A DNA stretch of 64,000 nucleotides from Carya illinoinensis (Eukaryota; Streptophyta; Magnoliopsida; Fagales; Juglandaceae): positions 29,388,385-29,452,384 of the forward strand of contig NC_056759.1 of NCBI RefSeq assembly GCF_018687715.1, in the 5' to 3' direction. Position numbers and translations under genes: made by a program. Below are positions 34,860 through 46,553 of this stretch, in pieces. Below the pieces are notes generated by a model. The model ran no database searches. It saw only the letters and a program-made list of their open reading frames with translations, and was not told the origin of the DNA. Position 1 is the first letter of the stretch; each line of letters starts with the position of its first letter.

Positions 34860-35218
34860 AATATGGAAGGCTTAGATCTCCCTACATCAAGATTCTAATT
34901 CAAATCCACAATCTGTGTTGCCTACTAAGAGGAAGAACAAGTCCACTATTGATCTGTCTTCAAATAGTGCTATTGTTTCTAAAGGATTTATTAAAAAATC
35001 CTGTGTTAAGAAGCCAGGTATTTCTAACCTCTCCTTTTTATCGGCAGTGGTTGGATTCCAACCTTGTAGTCAGAAATAAATTTTATAAGTTGGAACTGTC
35101 GATGTTAAGGGATTGGTAACTCTCGAATAGTTCGTGGCCCTTGCAATTTGGCAAAGATGTGTAAGTAAAAACTGTTATGTTTTATAGAAATTAAATTTCT
35201 TGGGAGTCGTATTCAGTT

Positions 35219-36675
35219 TGTTGAATCCAAGGTTTCAAATTTTGTGTAATTATATATCTACACATGAATTTTGATGATAACAAATGAATTCAAAGAATAA
35301 AGAAGTCTCAAACTCAAGTTGTCTACATAATGGAGTCAAACACATCAAGGAAACAAGCATGAGCAAGAAGGAAACAAGTTTACAATAAAATTATAGAGTA
35401 ATGTTGTAAATATCTTCAAAATTCGAAATTAGGATTAATGCTCAAAATTAATATTTTATCATAAAACATTAAAATACATTTTTCACATGTGCATGAATAT
35501 TTTTAAAAATTAAATTTGAAAATTTTGAAAGATGATTGATTGTCATCTTTTACATGTGCATGCCTTGATTAAAGGATTGAACTTTGAAAATATTAAAGAT
35601 GATTGATTGTCATCTTTCACATGTGCATGTTTTATTTGAATATTTTCAAAAGTGACTGATGCTTTTTTTTACTTATGCAAAAGGTAGATGATTTTGTTTG
35701 AAATATTTGAAAAGTAAAGTGTGCTCCTTTTGTTATATGCAAAAAGTAAAATATTAGGTTTGAATTTTTTGAAAGGTAAAGTGTGCTCCTTTTGTCATAT
35801 GTAAAAAGTAAAAGATTAAGTTTGAATTTTTTGAAAAGTAAAGTGTGCTCCTTTTGTCATATGCAAAAAGTAAAAGATTAGGTTTGATTTGTTTGAAAAG
35901 AAAAGTGTTCTCCTTTTTTCATATGCCAAAAGTAAAAGATTAGGTTTGAAATTTTTAAAAAATGAATGATGTTCTATTTGACAATTGAAAAAGAAGAACC
36001 TTTTATTTGAATTTTTGAAAAAGTGAATGATGTTGTCTTTGACATGTGAATCTTTTTTAATTTGAATATGAAGTCTCATATGCCTATAAATAGATCATTT
36101 GAAAGCTTCACATTCACAACATCCAGAACATACAACATTCATTTAAAACTTTCATTCTCTCTTCTTTAAGTATTAAGCCTTAATCCTTGTTCATTTTGAG
36201 AGATATAGTTTGCGTTGTATTGTTCTTATTTCACTCATTGATGAGTGTTTTCTGATAACCTACCCACTATCAGTTCTTGTATCAGAAAAATGGTGTGTAT
36301 AACCCTTGTACGTGTAGAAAGTGTTCTATACGGGGAATAGTTAAATCACCACGTGTAAGGTGATTGCAAGTGTAGAGGGTGTTCTATACGGATCCTTTGT
36401 AGCAGTGTTGTTCAAAGGTGTAATAGGTTTCTATCTCCACCTGAAGAAGTTGAATAGTGAATTTGAGGATCCTCAAGGGGTAGCTTGAGGCGAGGACGTA
36501 GGCAATGGGGTCGAATCTCGTTAACATATTGAGTTTGTTTCTCTCTTACCCTTACTCTTTATATTTATTACTGTTTCGTATTTTGTTTATATTTTATATT
36601 ATATATTTGATTTATAATTGTTATTTTAAATATAACTCAATTCACCCCCCTCTTGTGTTAGTCATTTGGGCAACA
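35219..36675 (+). repeat. Copia copy 1, 5' LTR
   Basis: Starts TGTTGAATCC and ends GGGCAACA, 1457 bp. A TATA box (CTATAAATA) is at 36084-36092. Tandem repeats fill part of U3, including four 62-bp units at 35697-35944. Confidence 0.92.
35697..35944 (+). repeat. 62-bp tandem repeats in copia U3
   Basis: Four head-to-tail units starting at 35697, 35759, 35821 and 35883, each of the form TTTGAATTTTTTGAAAAG ... TGTGCTCCTTTTGTCATATG. They lie 140-390 bp upstream of the LTR TATA box. Copy 3 has two such units and copy 2 has one, so the number varies within the family. Confidence 0.85.
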
Positions 36676-36677
36676 AT

Positions 36678-36689
36678 TGGTATCAGAAC
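36678..36689 (+). other. Copia copy 1 primer-binding site
   Basis: TGGTATCAGAAC two bases after the 5' LTR. It matches the initiator-Met tRNA complement (TGGTATCAGAGC) except at one position. Unlike copies 2 and 3, this copy passes straight from here into the short gag leader. Confidence 0.85.
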
Positions 36690-36734
36690 TAAGAACTATA
36701 TTATAAGATTAACTATCTTTTGAGTTAAGATCTT

Positions 36735-38367
36735 ATGGCTAACATTGCAGCTTCATTTGGTGAAGGTCAATCTAGCAGTCGGCCTCCACTCTTTTATGGA
36801 GATAATTACTTATTCTGGAAAGTTAGAATGAGAATATTCATTCAGGCTCAAGGTCGAGAAATCTGGAAATGTATTATAAATGGACTTTATATTCCAACAA
36901 AAGTGATTGATGGAGTAAAGGTCAAAAAGGAAGAAGAAGAGTTTGATCGTGAAGACGATAGACTTTATACTTTGAATTTAACTGCTATGAATTTATTATT
37001 TAATGCTCTCAATGGAAATGAGTTTAATAGAATAATGACTTGTGCTACGACAAAAGAAATTTGGGATAATTTGAAAATTACTTATGAAGGAACTTCGTAA
37101 GTCAATGAATCAAAAATTTATATTCTTACTCATGAATATTAAATGTTTAAGATGAATGATAATGAATCTATTTCTAGTATGTACACTCGTTTTACTAACA
37201 TCATAAACAGCTTGACAGCTCTTGGCAAAGTTTATTTCAAGGTGGAGATAGTAAGAAAAATTCTCAACTCTCTACCAAAACGCTGGGAATCAAAAGTGAC
37301 AGCGATTCTTGAAGCTAGAGACCTCAAGAAGCTCAAAGTGAATAAACTCATCGGGTCACTTATCACCCATGAGTACACATTGAAAAGAGGAGAAGAAGAA
37401 GGAAAGCCAAAAAAGAGCTTGGCACTTAAAGCTGTTCCTCATGAAAGTGAAAGTGATGAAGATGAGGAAAATGAAGACAAAGATGAAGAAGTTGCGATGA
37501 TAACAAGAAGAATTCAAAGGTTCTTAAAGAAAAATAAAACCCCTCCGAGGAAATCTTTCAAAAAGTTTTCCAAAAAAGATTCAGGTAAAAATGACACTTT
37601 AATTTATTATAAATGCAATAAGCCTGGTCATATCAAATCAGATTGTCCTCTGCTAAAGAAAGATCGAAATAAGAGCAATAAAACAATGAAAGCTACATGG
37701 GATGATGATTCAAGTAGTTCAGATAGTGAAGCAAGCAATGGAGAATTAGCAAATCTTTGTCTTATGGCTAAAGATGACATTGAGGTAACAAATCTTGATA
37801 ATATTGAAAATTCTTCATATGAAGAATTGCAAAATGTTTTAGAAGAGGTATATGAGGAATTTGAAAATTTGGGTATAAAGTATATTGTTTTGAAAAAGAA
37901 AATTCTTCTTTAACAAACGAAATTGATATTTTAACAAAAGAAAGTATCATTTTGAAAGATGAAAATCTTCAATTGAATAAGAAGAAAACCGATTTAGAAA
38001 ATATTGTTGAAAGCTTTACGAATGGAAAAAGAAATTTTGAAACACTTCTTGGTAGTCAAAGATGTGTTTTTGACAATGCATGTTTGGGATATATGTTAAA
38101 ACAAAAATACAAAGCTTATAAAAAAAATTTTGATAATCCTTCTACATCAAAGACTAATATCCAAAATTCTTTTCATAAAAATAATTTTGTCAAAAACGAT
38201 ATTATTATAATCATTCAAGTTTTTCATATATGTCACATGCTATTTGTAATTTTTGTAATAGAAATGGTCATAATTATTATACTTGTCCTATTAGAAGAAA
38301 TCCTACAATGACTATTAGGGCCATATGGGTACCTAAAAATCTTGTTTCTTCTAATACTAATAAATAA
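36735..38367 (+). pseudogene. Copia copy 1 gag, broken
   Basis: Aligns to the copy 2 gag along its length. In-frame stops lie at 37098-37100 and 37140-37142, and a one-base shift lies near 37895. The zinc knuckle has lost its first Cys (YYKCNKPGHIKSDC). It ends at the same conserved TAA as the other copies (38365-38367). Confidence 0.88.
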
Positions 38368-38425
38368 ATGACCCAAAGGACTTGGGTACCAAGAAAAATC
38401 ATTTTAATTATTTTTATAGGTATGC

Positions 38426-41400
38426 ATGAAGTCATCCACAAGTAAAAACAAGTGGATTTTAGATAGTGGATGTTCAAGACACATGACGGTAGACAAGACT
38501 AAGTTCTTTGATCTTAGATCTAAAAAAGAAGGACACGTGACATTTGGAGACAACTCGAAATGGAAGATCGTGGGAATAGGTAAAATTGGTAATGAATCTT
38601 CTTTCATAATTGAAGATGTTCTACTTGTTGAAGGTCTAAAATATAATCTTTTGAATATAAGTCAATTATGTGATAAAGGATTTACAGTTACTTTCAAAAT
38701 GGATAAGTGCATTATTTTGAATGATCATGATTGTAATATTTGTTTTATTGCTTTTAGAAACAATAATGTTTATACAATCGATTTTGAAGAAATTAGCTCA
38801 CAAGATGTTATTTGCTTTTCAGCTCAAAATGAAACTAGTTGGCTATGGTATAGAAGATTAGGTCATGCCAACATGGAACTTATTTCCAAACTTTCAAAAA
38901 ATGATTTTGTGAGAGGTTTACCAAAAACAAATTTTCTTAAATATAAAATTTGTGATACATGCCAATTTGGTAAACAAACAAAAACTTTTTTTAAAACTAA
39001 GAAACATATTTCCACTACTAGACCATTGCAACTGATACACATGGATCTTTTTGGACTAAATAGAGTTGCAAGTCTAGGAGGAAAATATTATGCATTTGTT
39101 ATTATTGATGATTTCTCTATATATACTTGGATCATCTTTCTTGCTCATAAAAATGAGGCACATAATGCATTTACCAAGTTATGCAAGAAAATTCAAAATG
39201 AAAATGGTTATACTATTTCAAGTATTCGAAGTGATATGGGAAAAGAGTTTGTTAATAAAAATATTGAAACATTTTGTGATGAAAATGGTTTTGTGCATAA
39301 TTTTTCTACTCCTCGAACTCCTCAACAAAATGGGGTAGTAGAGGGAAAAAATAGATCTCTTCAAGAGATGGCAAGAACAATGCTCAATTAGAATAACTTG
39401 CCTAGTTATTTTTGGGCCGAAGCGGTAAGTACTGCATTCTATGTTATAAATAGAGTTATGCTAAGGTCTAAGTTAGATAAAACCCTCTATGAGCTTTGGA
39501 ATAAGAAAAGGCTCAACATTGGTTACTTTCATGTATTTGGATGCAAATATTTTATTTTGAATGACATGGATAATTTAGGTAAGTTTGATGCAAAATCTGA
39601 TGAAGGTATCTTTCTCGGATATTTTATTAATAGTAAAACTTATAGAGTATTCAATAAAAAGATTTTGACTGTACAAGAATCTATGCATGTAGTGTTTGAT
39701 GAATCTAATTCTCCACTCTTTAAGAAATCTATTGACGAAGAAACAGGATATATAAATAACACGGAAAGTCTCAATCTCAACAAAGAGAAAACAGTAGAGG
39801 AAGTTCAACATGGAGCCATCAGGAAAGATCATCAAAATTTAATACAAGATGCAACCAAACAGTGAAAATTTGTGAAAGATCATCCAGTGGAACAAATTTT
39901 GGGAAAACCTTCACGAGATGTAAGTACTCGATCATCTCTTAGAAATATTTGCAATCATACTGCTTTTCTATCTTAAATTGAATCCAAAAATATTGATGAC
40001 GCACTTCTTGATGAATCTTGGATTTTATCTATGCAAGAAGAGTTGAATCAATTTGAAAGAAATGATGTTTGGACACTTGTTTCTAGACCCAAAAATCATA
40101 CTATTATTGGAACAAAATGGTTTTTTAGAAACATGAAAGATGAGTCCGGAGTCATTACTAGAAACAAGGCTCGACTTGTAGCCCAATGTTTTAATCAAGA
40201 AGAAGGAATCGGTTATGATGAGACATATGCATTAGTCGCAAGATTAGAAGCTATTCGAATACTACTTGCATATGTTTGTTATAAAGATTTCAAACTTTTT
40301 CAAATAGATGTTAAAAGTGTTTTCTTAAATGGTTTTATAAATGAAGAGGTATATGTTGAGCAACCTCCTGGTTTTGAAAATCATATTTCCCCAAATCATG
40401 TTTTCAAACTCACAAAAGCACTATATGGACTTAAACAAGCTCTTAGAGCTTGGTACGAGAGACTCAGTGGTTTCTTGATTGAAAAAGGTTTTTCAAGAGG
40501 AAAAATTGACACAACTCTTTTCATTAAATATGAAAATGATGATATTTTTTTTATTCAGATTTATGTTGATGATATAATATTCGGTGCTACTAATGAAAAT
40601 ATGTGTCAAGTTTTTGTTAAGACTATGCAGGAAGAATTTGAGATGAGCATGATGATAGAACTTACATTCTTTCTCAGATTGCAAATTAAACAAGTAAAAA
40701 GTGGGACATTCATCAATCAATTAAAATATATTAAGAAATTACTGAAGAAGTTTGGGATGGAAAGTGCTAAGGAAATTGGAACGCCAATGAGCCCATCAAC
40801 TAAACTTGATAAAGATAAATCCGATAAGCCAGTTGACTTGAAAATATATTGAGGTATGATTGGTAGCTTATTATATTTAACAGCTAGTAGACTAGATATT
40901 ATGTTTAATGTGTGCTTATGTGCACGCTTTCAATCATCTCCAAAAGAATAACATTTAATTGCAGTTAAGCGCATTCTTAGATATCTTAGTGGTACAATTA
41001 ACCTAGGGTTATGGTACCCTAAGTACACATCTTTCGATCTAATCAGCTACACAGATGCAGATTATGCTGGCTGTAAAATAGATCGAAAAAGCACTAGTGG
41101 AGCATGTCATTTCTTAGGCAATGCACTAGTTTCCTAGTTTAGTAAAAAACAAAATTCTGTTGTACTATCTACTGCTGAGGCAGAATATGTTGCTGCAGGT
41201 AGTTGTTGTGCTCAAGTTCTCTACATGAAGCAACAACTTGAAGATTTTAAACTCATGTATAATCACATTCCAATCAAATGTGATAATACAAGTGTTTTAA
41301 ATCTTTCAAAGAACCCAATACAACATTCTAGAACTAAGCATATTGAAATAAAATATCATTTTCTTCGAGATCATGTGCAGAAAAGCTATATAATACTAGA

Positions 41401-41515
41401 ATTCACAAACACACACGATCAGTTAGCAGATATTTTGACAAAACCTTTACTAGAAGATAGATTATGTATGATCAGAAGAGAAATAGGTATGATGCATGCT
41501 ATGAATATCTCTTAA
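38426..41515 (+). pseudogene. Copia copy 1 pol, broken
   Basis: Protease (LDSGCSRHMT), integrase (HRRLGH-type zinc motif here YRRLGH, CDTCQFGK, then D,D,E with SDMGKEF and NGVVEGKNR), reverse transcriptase (YVDDIIF) and RNase H ([17 protein letters not shown]) can all be followed. Stops interrupt it at about 39389, 39862, 39975, 40850, 40950 and 41136. Changes within catalytic-region motifs (R to M, R to G) also mark decay. Confidence 0.9.
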
Positions 41516-41563
41516 AAGATAAACCAGAGTCAATAAAAATAGAGATAGATTTTTTAAATACTT

Positions 41564-42001
41564 TTACATAAACTTGAGATTATTAGCCTCATGTTTGAGA
41601 CGCTCATTCTCTTCATACAATATCATGTCATTCTTATCCATGGGAACCGGCAAACGGAATAAAGAATCTAATAAAGATTTAAACTGTTTATTCTTCTGCT
41701 GAATAATTCCTTCCCTTGTGTGAGACTCTTGAACAATTCGTTGAAGTACAACAATTTGTTCTTTGAGTTTTTCAACTTCATGATTTTTGGCTTGTAGCCT
41801 CTGGAAAAAAGTAACAATAGAGGAAGAGCAGCGAGTCCTAAGACTCACCAAGTCATAGATAGTATCAGAATTTGACTTATTAGCCAAATTATTATTTTCT
41901 TGCTGCAACATGGCACCAATGACAACTGCAAAAAGGACAAGAGGTTGAGGTGCAGAATGTCTCATGGATGGATATAGAGAAATGTTAGAAGAATGAGCCA
42001 T
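41564..42001 (-). CDS. Antisense coiled-coil ORF (aORF2) of copia copy 1
   Basis: A 145-residue frame on the strand opposite to gag-pol, between the pol stop (41515) and the 3' LTR. It has stayed open although pol of the same copy carries many stops. It is clearly homologous to the 145-residue ORF at 51728-52165 in copy 2: same start MAHSSNISL, same end ENERLKHEA.NLKFM. The centre is coiled coil (LQAKNHEVEKLKEQIVVLQ). No known domain. A TATA-like box lies upstream (42105-42113 on the plus strand reads ATTTTATAG). Confidence 0.65.
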   Translation of the reverse strand: MAHSSNISLYPSMRHSAPQPLVLFAVVIGAMLQQENNNLANKSNSDTIYDLVSLRTRCSSSIVTFFQRLQAKNHEVEKLKEQIVVLQRIVQESHTREGIIQQKNKQFKSLLDSLFRLPVPMDKNDMILYEENERLKHEANNLKFM

Positions 42002-42571
42002 TGAGAAAAGAATAGAAAGCTTAAAACGAGAATGTTAAAGGAATGTAGTTGAGTTATAGAGATGAGAAGAAAACTTGATGCGGATTGAATGAACTTTAAG
42101 ATTGATTTTATAGAGATTGCATAAAGAACCAGACGAGCTATCATCCAAGTCAAAAAGCAATGTGATTTTTTTTTTATCGATGAAAATGACATTTTTTAGA
42201 AACTCGGAGCCTTCAATCTCGTTTGTTAACAACATCAGACGATTTTTTCAAATCTCCAGTCACACTTGTCGGGTCACGAACGGATCAAATTTATTTATTT
42301 ATTTATTTTTCAACTATCTACAGTGTCTACTAACGCACCGTTTTCTTCAGGTCCATTTACTTGTTGTGGATCCTTTTTAATGATGTCAAAATAGGGAGAA
42401 GTGTTAGATTAGAACATTAAAATTGTTTGAATTGCTAAACTTATTATATATGCTTGGAATTATATTTATACTTTTACTTGAAAAATTAACGCACATTTTC
42501 AGGAGGAGCTTAAGTATCAATACAAGTTTCAGGTTCTATCAAGTATTTGTCATCATCAAAAAGGGGGAGAT
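42002..42571 (+). other. Copia copy 1 3' leader with purine tracts
   Basis: Non-coding region before the 3' LTR. The main purine tract AAAAAGGGGGAGA is at 42558-42570. Degraded relatives lie at about 42387 (TAGGGAGAAG) and 42500 (AGGAGGAGCTT). The first antisense ORF found in copy 2 is missing here, apparently by deletion. Confidence 0.7.
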
Positions 42572-44030
42572 TGTTGAACTCAAGGTTTCAAGTTTTGTGT
42601 AATTATATATCTACACATGAATTTTGATGATAACAAATGAATTCAAAGAATAAAGAAGTCTCAAACTCAAGTTGTCTACACAATGGAATCAAGCACATCA
42701 AGGAAACAAACATGAGCAAGAAGAGAACAAGTTCACATTAAAATTATAGAGTAATGTTGTAAATCTCTTCAAAATTCGAAATTAGGATTAATATTCAAAA
42801 TTAATATTTTATCATAAAGCATTAAAATACATTTTCCACATGTGCATGAATATTTTTGAAAATTAAATTTGAAAATTTTGAAAGATGATTGATTGTCATC
42901 TTTTACATGTGCATGCCTTGATTAAAGGGTTGAACTTTGAAAATATTAAAGATCATTGATTGTCATCTTTCACATGTGTATGTTTTATTTTAATATTTTC
43001 AAAAGTAATTGATGCTTTTTTTGACTTATGCAAAAAGTTGATGATTTTATTTGAAATATTTGAAAAGTAAAGTGTGCTCATTTTGTCATATGCAAAAAGT
43101 AAAAGATTAGGTTTGAATTTTTTGAAAGATAAAATGTGCTCCTTTTGTCATATGTAAAAAGTAAAAGATTAGGTTTGAATTTTTTGAAAAGTAAAGTGTG
43201 CTCCTTTTGTCATATGCAAAAAGTAAAAGATTAGGTTTGATTTGTTTGAAAAGAAAAGTGTGCTCCTTTTGTCATATGCCAAAAGTAAAAGATTAGGTTG
43301 AAATTTTTGAAAAATGAATGATGTTGTCTTTGACAACTGAAAAAGAAGAACTTTTTATTTGAATTTTTTGAAAAAGTGAATGATGTTGTCTTTGACATGT
43401 GAATCTTTTTTAATTTGAATATGAAGTCTCATATGCCTATAAATAGATCATTTGAGAGTTTCACATTCACAACATCCAGAGCATACAACATTCATTCAAA
43501 GCTTTCATTCTCTCTTCTCTAAGCATTGAGCCTTAATCCTTGTTCATTTTGAGAGATATAGTTTGCGCTGTATTGTTCTTATTTCACTCATTGATGAGTG
43601 TTTTCTGATAACATATCCACTATCAGCTCTTGTATCAGAAAAATGGTGTGTATAACCCTTGTGAGTGTGGAAAGTGTTCTACACTGGGAATAGTTAAATC
43701 ACCACGTGTAAGGTGATTGCAAGTGTAGAGGGTGTTCTACACGAATCATTTGTAACGGTGTTGTTCAAAGGTGTAATAGGTTTCTATCTCCACCTGAAGG
43801 AGGTTGAATAGTGAATTTGAGGATCCTCAAGGGGTAGCTTGAGGCGAGGACGTAGGCAGTGGGGCCGAACCTCGTTAACATACTGAGTTTGCTTCTCTCT
43901 TACCCTTACTCTTTATATTTATTATTGTTTTGTATTTTATTTATATTTTATATTGTATATTTGATTTATAATTGTTATTTTAAATATAATTCAATTCACC
44001 CCCCCTCTTGTGTTAATCATCTGGGCAACA
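42572..44030 (+). repeat. Copia copy 1, 3' LTR
   Basis: 1459 bp from TGTTGAACTC to GGGCAACA, followed by the TSD CAGTT. Differs from the 5' LTR at numerous scattered positions and carries the same four 62-bp units. Confidence 0.92.
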
Positions 44031-44994
44031 CAGTTACTAAAATTGAAGTTGGGTTATAATAATTTGTCAACAATTGATAGAATGGGTTATAATAATTTGT
44101 CAACAAGTGATGGTTTAACATTTTTTTGAGATGATATTGTTGATGGCAGTTTGATTAATTATTCTCTACAACATATTCATATTCAAGTTGCACATCACAG
44201 TAGCAGTCCTAGTTGTTTGTTTACTAGTTTTTATGGTCATCTTGCTGCTAATAATAGAATGGAGGGTTGGGACTTACTAATTTTTAAGTTAAGACATCTA
44301 TTCCCCTTGAATTGTCATGAGTGATTTTAATAAAATCTTGTCATTCTCTGAGAAGAAAGGTGGAGCCAACAAATCTATGAACACAAATGGAGGATTTTCA
44401 GCATTCTTTATTGGATAGTTGTTTGTTTCGTGTGATATGGGTTTTCAGGGCTCTAAATTTACATGGTACAATAATAGAATGGTTGACAATTTTATATTGG
44501 AGAGGTTGGATAGAAGCCTTACCAACCAAATTCTTGTTCATATCATGCTTCTATTTCATGTTTCTTCTGAGGTCATGGTCAAGCTTCTCCTTTTCAAAGG
44601 AAACTGTGAAGATTTGAGGCTAATTGGAATATGGATGCTGATGGTAAAGAAGTTACCAAAAACTATGGTTCAAGCACTGATATATCATCTCCTGATAAGT
44701 TGGCAAATCTTAAAAATTTATTGTAAAACTATCAAGTAGCTTTGCAAGGGTGGAGTAAAAATAGAATGGTTAATGAAAGGATAGACCTGCAGCAAGTAGA
44801 AGCAAGGATGAAAGCTCTTCGAAATGTATGTTCTAAGGAATCTTAGAATGAATTTAGGGTACTATAGTTAGAGAAGAATCTATTATTGGAAAATGATGAT
44901 ATCAGGTGGAAGCAGAGGGCTAAGGTTAATTGACTCAGATTTTGGTGATAGTAACACAAAGTCTTATCATTCATGTGTTAACCAAAAGAGAAGG

Positions 44995-45442
44995 TGTAAC
45001 GTCCCAATGAAATATTCAAATCACATAGCCTATATTCCAAAATGACTAGTCAATGATATAATTGGAGTTTTATTGAAACTTTATAAAGGGCAAAAACTTC
45101 TCATTTCCAAGTAATGTGAGATCCTATACACCACCTACGTATACCCTTATCCTTATCATATAGGGTATCACAATATACCCCCTTTAAATTCTCAACATCA
45201 TCGTCAGGCTAGTCTATTGTAGGTAGCACAGTTCAAATCTCACATTTTTTGTTGGAATAGGCTCTAATACTATTTGTAACATCTAGAAGACTTAAACCAC
45301 ATGAGCTATACTCCAAAAGGACTAGTTAATGATACAATTGGAGTCCCATTAAAACCTTATAAAAGGCAAGAACTTCTCCTTTCTAAGGAATGTGGGATCT
45401 CATATGCCAACTACTATTATTCTTATCATAATGGGTATTACA
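44995..45442 (-). mobile_element. TRIM (miniature LTR retrotransposon)
   Basis: A 448-bp element with TSD GAAGG at 44990-44994 and 45443-45447. Two related terminal repeats, 44995-45172 and 45275-45442, both start TGTAAC and end with TATCACA/TATTACA. The 102-base centre has no coding capacity. On the minus strand it has a PBS-like site (TAGTATTAGAGCC, complement of 45260-45272) next to one LTR and a purine tract (TTTAAAGGGGGTA, complement of 45174-45186) next to the other. That is the full layout of a TRIM. It lies in the LINE relic. Confidence 0.8.
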
Positions 45443-45590
45443 GAAGGACTAATTTTATAAAGGAAATCAAAACAGTATCTAGGAGGCTTTTACCAAACAA
45501 AATTGACATCAAAACTGTTTTTACCCAATATTTCTCAACTTTTTTTACTTCATCATATGAGACTTTTGCTAGATAATGCTTTTCGTCAAA

Positions 45591-46505
45591 CATAGTTTTT
45601 AGTTTATTTGAAATTAAAAGTGTTTTAATATATAACATCCAAACAAACTAATTTTTTCATTAAAAAGCTTTTAATACCATTTAAACACTTTTTAAGATTC
45701 ATACTACAATCCCAAATAGGCTCTAATTTTACGTCTATCAATACTCATAAATTTCTTTTAATTGCAATAAAGGCATCAACTGCCCAATCAAGAATAACTA
45801 TCCATTTAGCCGTCATTAACCGCTATTTAAAAATCACATGGTTAGGCTAAAACGTATTTTAATGGCCCTTATGGACACACTTACCTTTGTTCTTTGTTGG
45901 TGGTCATTAGGGTTATTAATGTCGAATTATAAATTTTTTGATATTCTAGTTTATAAAGCAATCAAACAACGACATTGTTTTTGGGCATCATTCTGTTTTG
46001 AAGATTCTTTTGCCTCAACTCAATACATGCCAATTAACTAAAATTGGTAGGAATGAAATTGTTGTAAGGAAAGTTGTATTATCGCACGCATTTTTAAAGC
46101 AAAATTTGGTCTCTTCTCATCTTACCAACAAGATAAGAGACACTCATCCATGAGAAATTTATAGTATTTAACACAACTTGTCCCTTTTCTAGATCCACAA
46201 ATAATACAAGAGAAGGCATCATATAATTATATTTGGTGAAGAACTTTTATATCATTTTGGATAATTGCCGTTGTAATGCTAGAAAGGGAATGGAAAATGC
46301 TACTTGGCCGACAAATGGGTCTCGATAATTTTTTAATTTATCTTTTATTTAGTAATTAAGGAAATATTTTTTAATAATATTGTGATTTTTTTTTAGAAGT
46401 GTGTAAGGGTATTAAAAAATGAATGAAAAAAATAAAACTAAAAAGGTCAAATGGCCTTATTGATACCCATCCTCAAACTACACCCACGATAGCAGTACTC
46501 AAAGA

Positions 46506-46553
<48 letters not shown>

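Larger units (their letters stand above)
35219..44030 (+). mobile_element. Ty1/copia element, copy 1 (SIRE-like), degenerate
   Basis: An 8812-bp complete-length element with TSD CAGTT at 35214-35218 and 44031-44035. It has TG...CA LTRs of 1457 and 1459 bp that differ at many sites, so the insertion is fairly old. Order: 5' LTR, PBS, gag, PR, IN, RT, RNase H, antisense ORF, purine tract, 3' LTR. PR-IN-RT order defines copia. The gag type (RPPLFYGDNYLFWKVRMRIF), a stop between gag and pol and several purine tracts before the 3' LTR suggest the SIRE/Sirevirus lineage. Multiple stop codons in gag and pol make it non-autonomous. Confidence 0.9.
34860..45590 (+). pseudogene. LINE ORF2 relic split by two later insertions
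   Basis: Three pieces read as one decayed L1-type ORF2. In 34860-35213 the endonuclease start reads WNCR...GNSRIVRGPCNLAK across shifts near 35090-35160. In 44036-44994 it continues with FTSFYGHLAANNRMEGWDLL and FKFTWYNNRM-like blocks and ends WLRFGDSNTKSYHSCVNQKR, across stops. From 45448 it resumes with TNFIKEIKT ... TQYFSTFFTSSYE up to about 45577. The gaps are exactly copia copy 1 and the TRIM, each with a 5-bp target duplication. Many stops show it was already old. The reverse-transcriptase domain itself is not seen further right. Confidence 0.75.

Noticed and set aside
35697..35944. Regularly spaced repeats as a possible CRISPR array
   Set aside because: Head-to-tail 62-bp units without unique spacers, inside a plant LTR.
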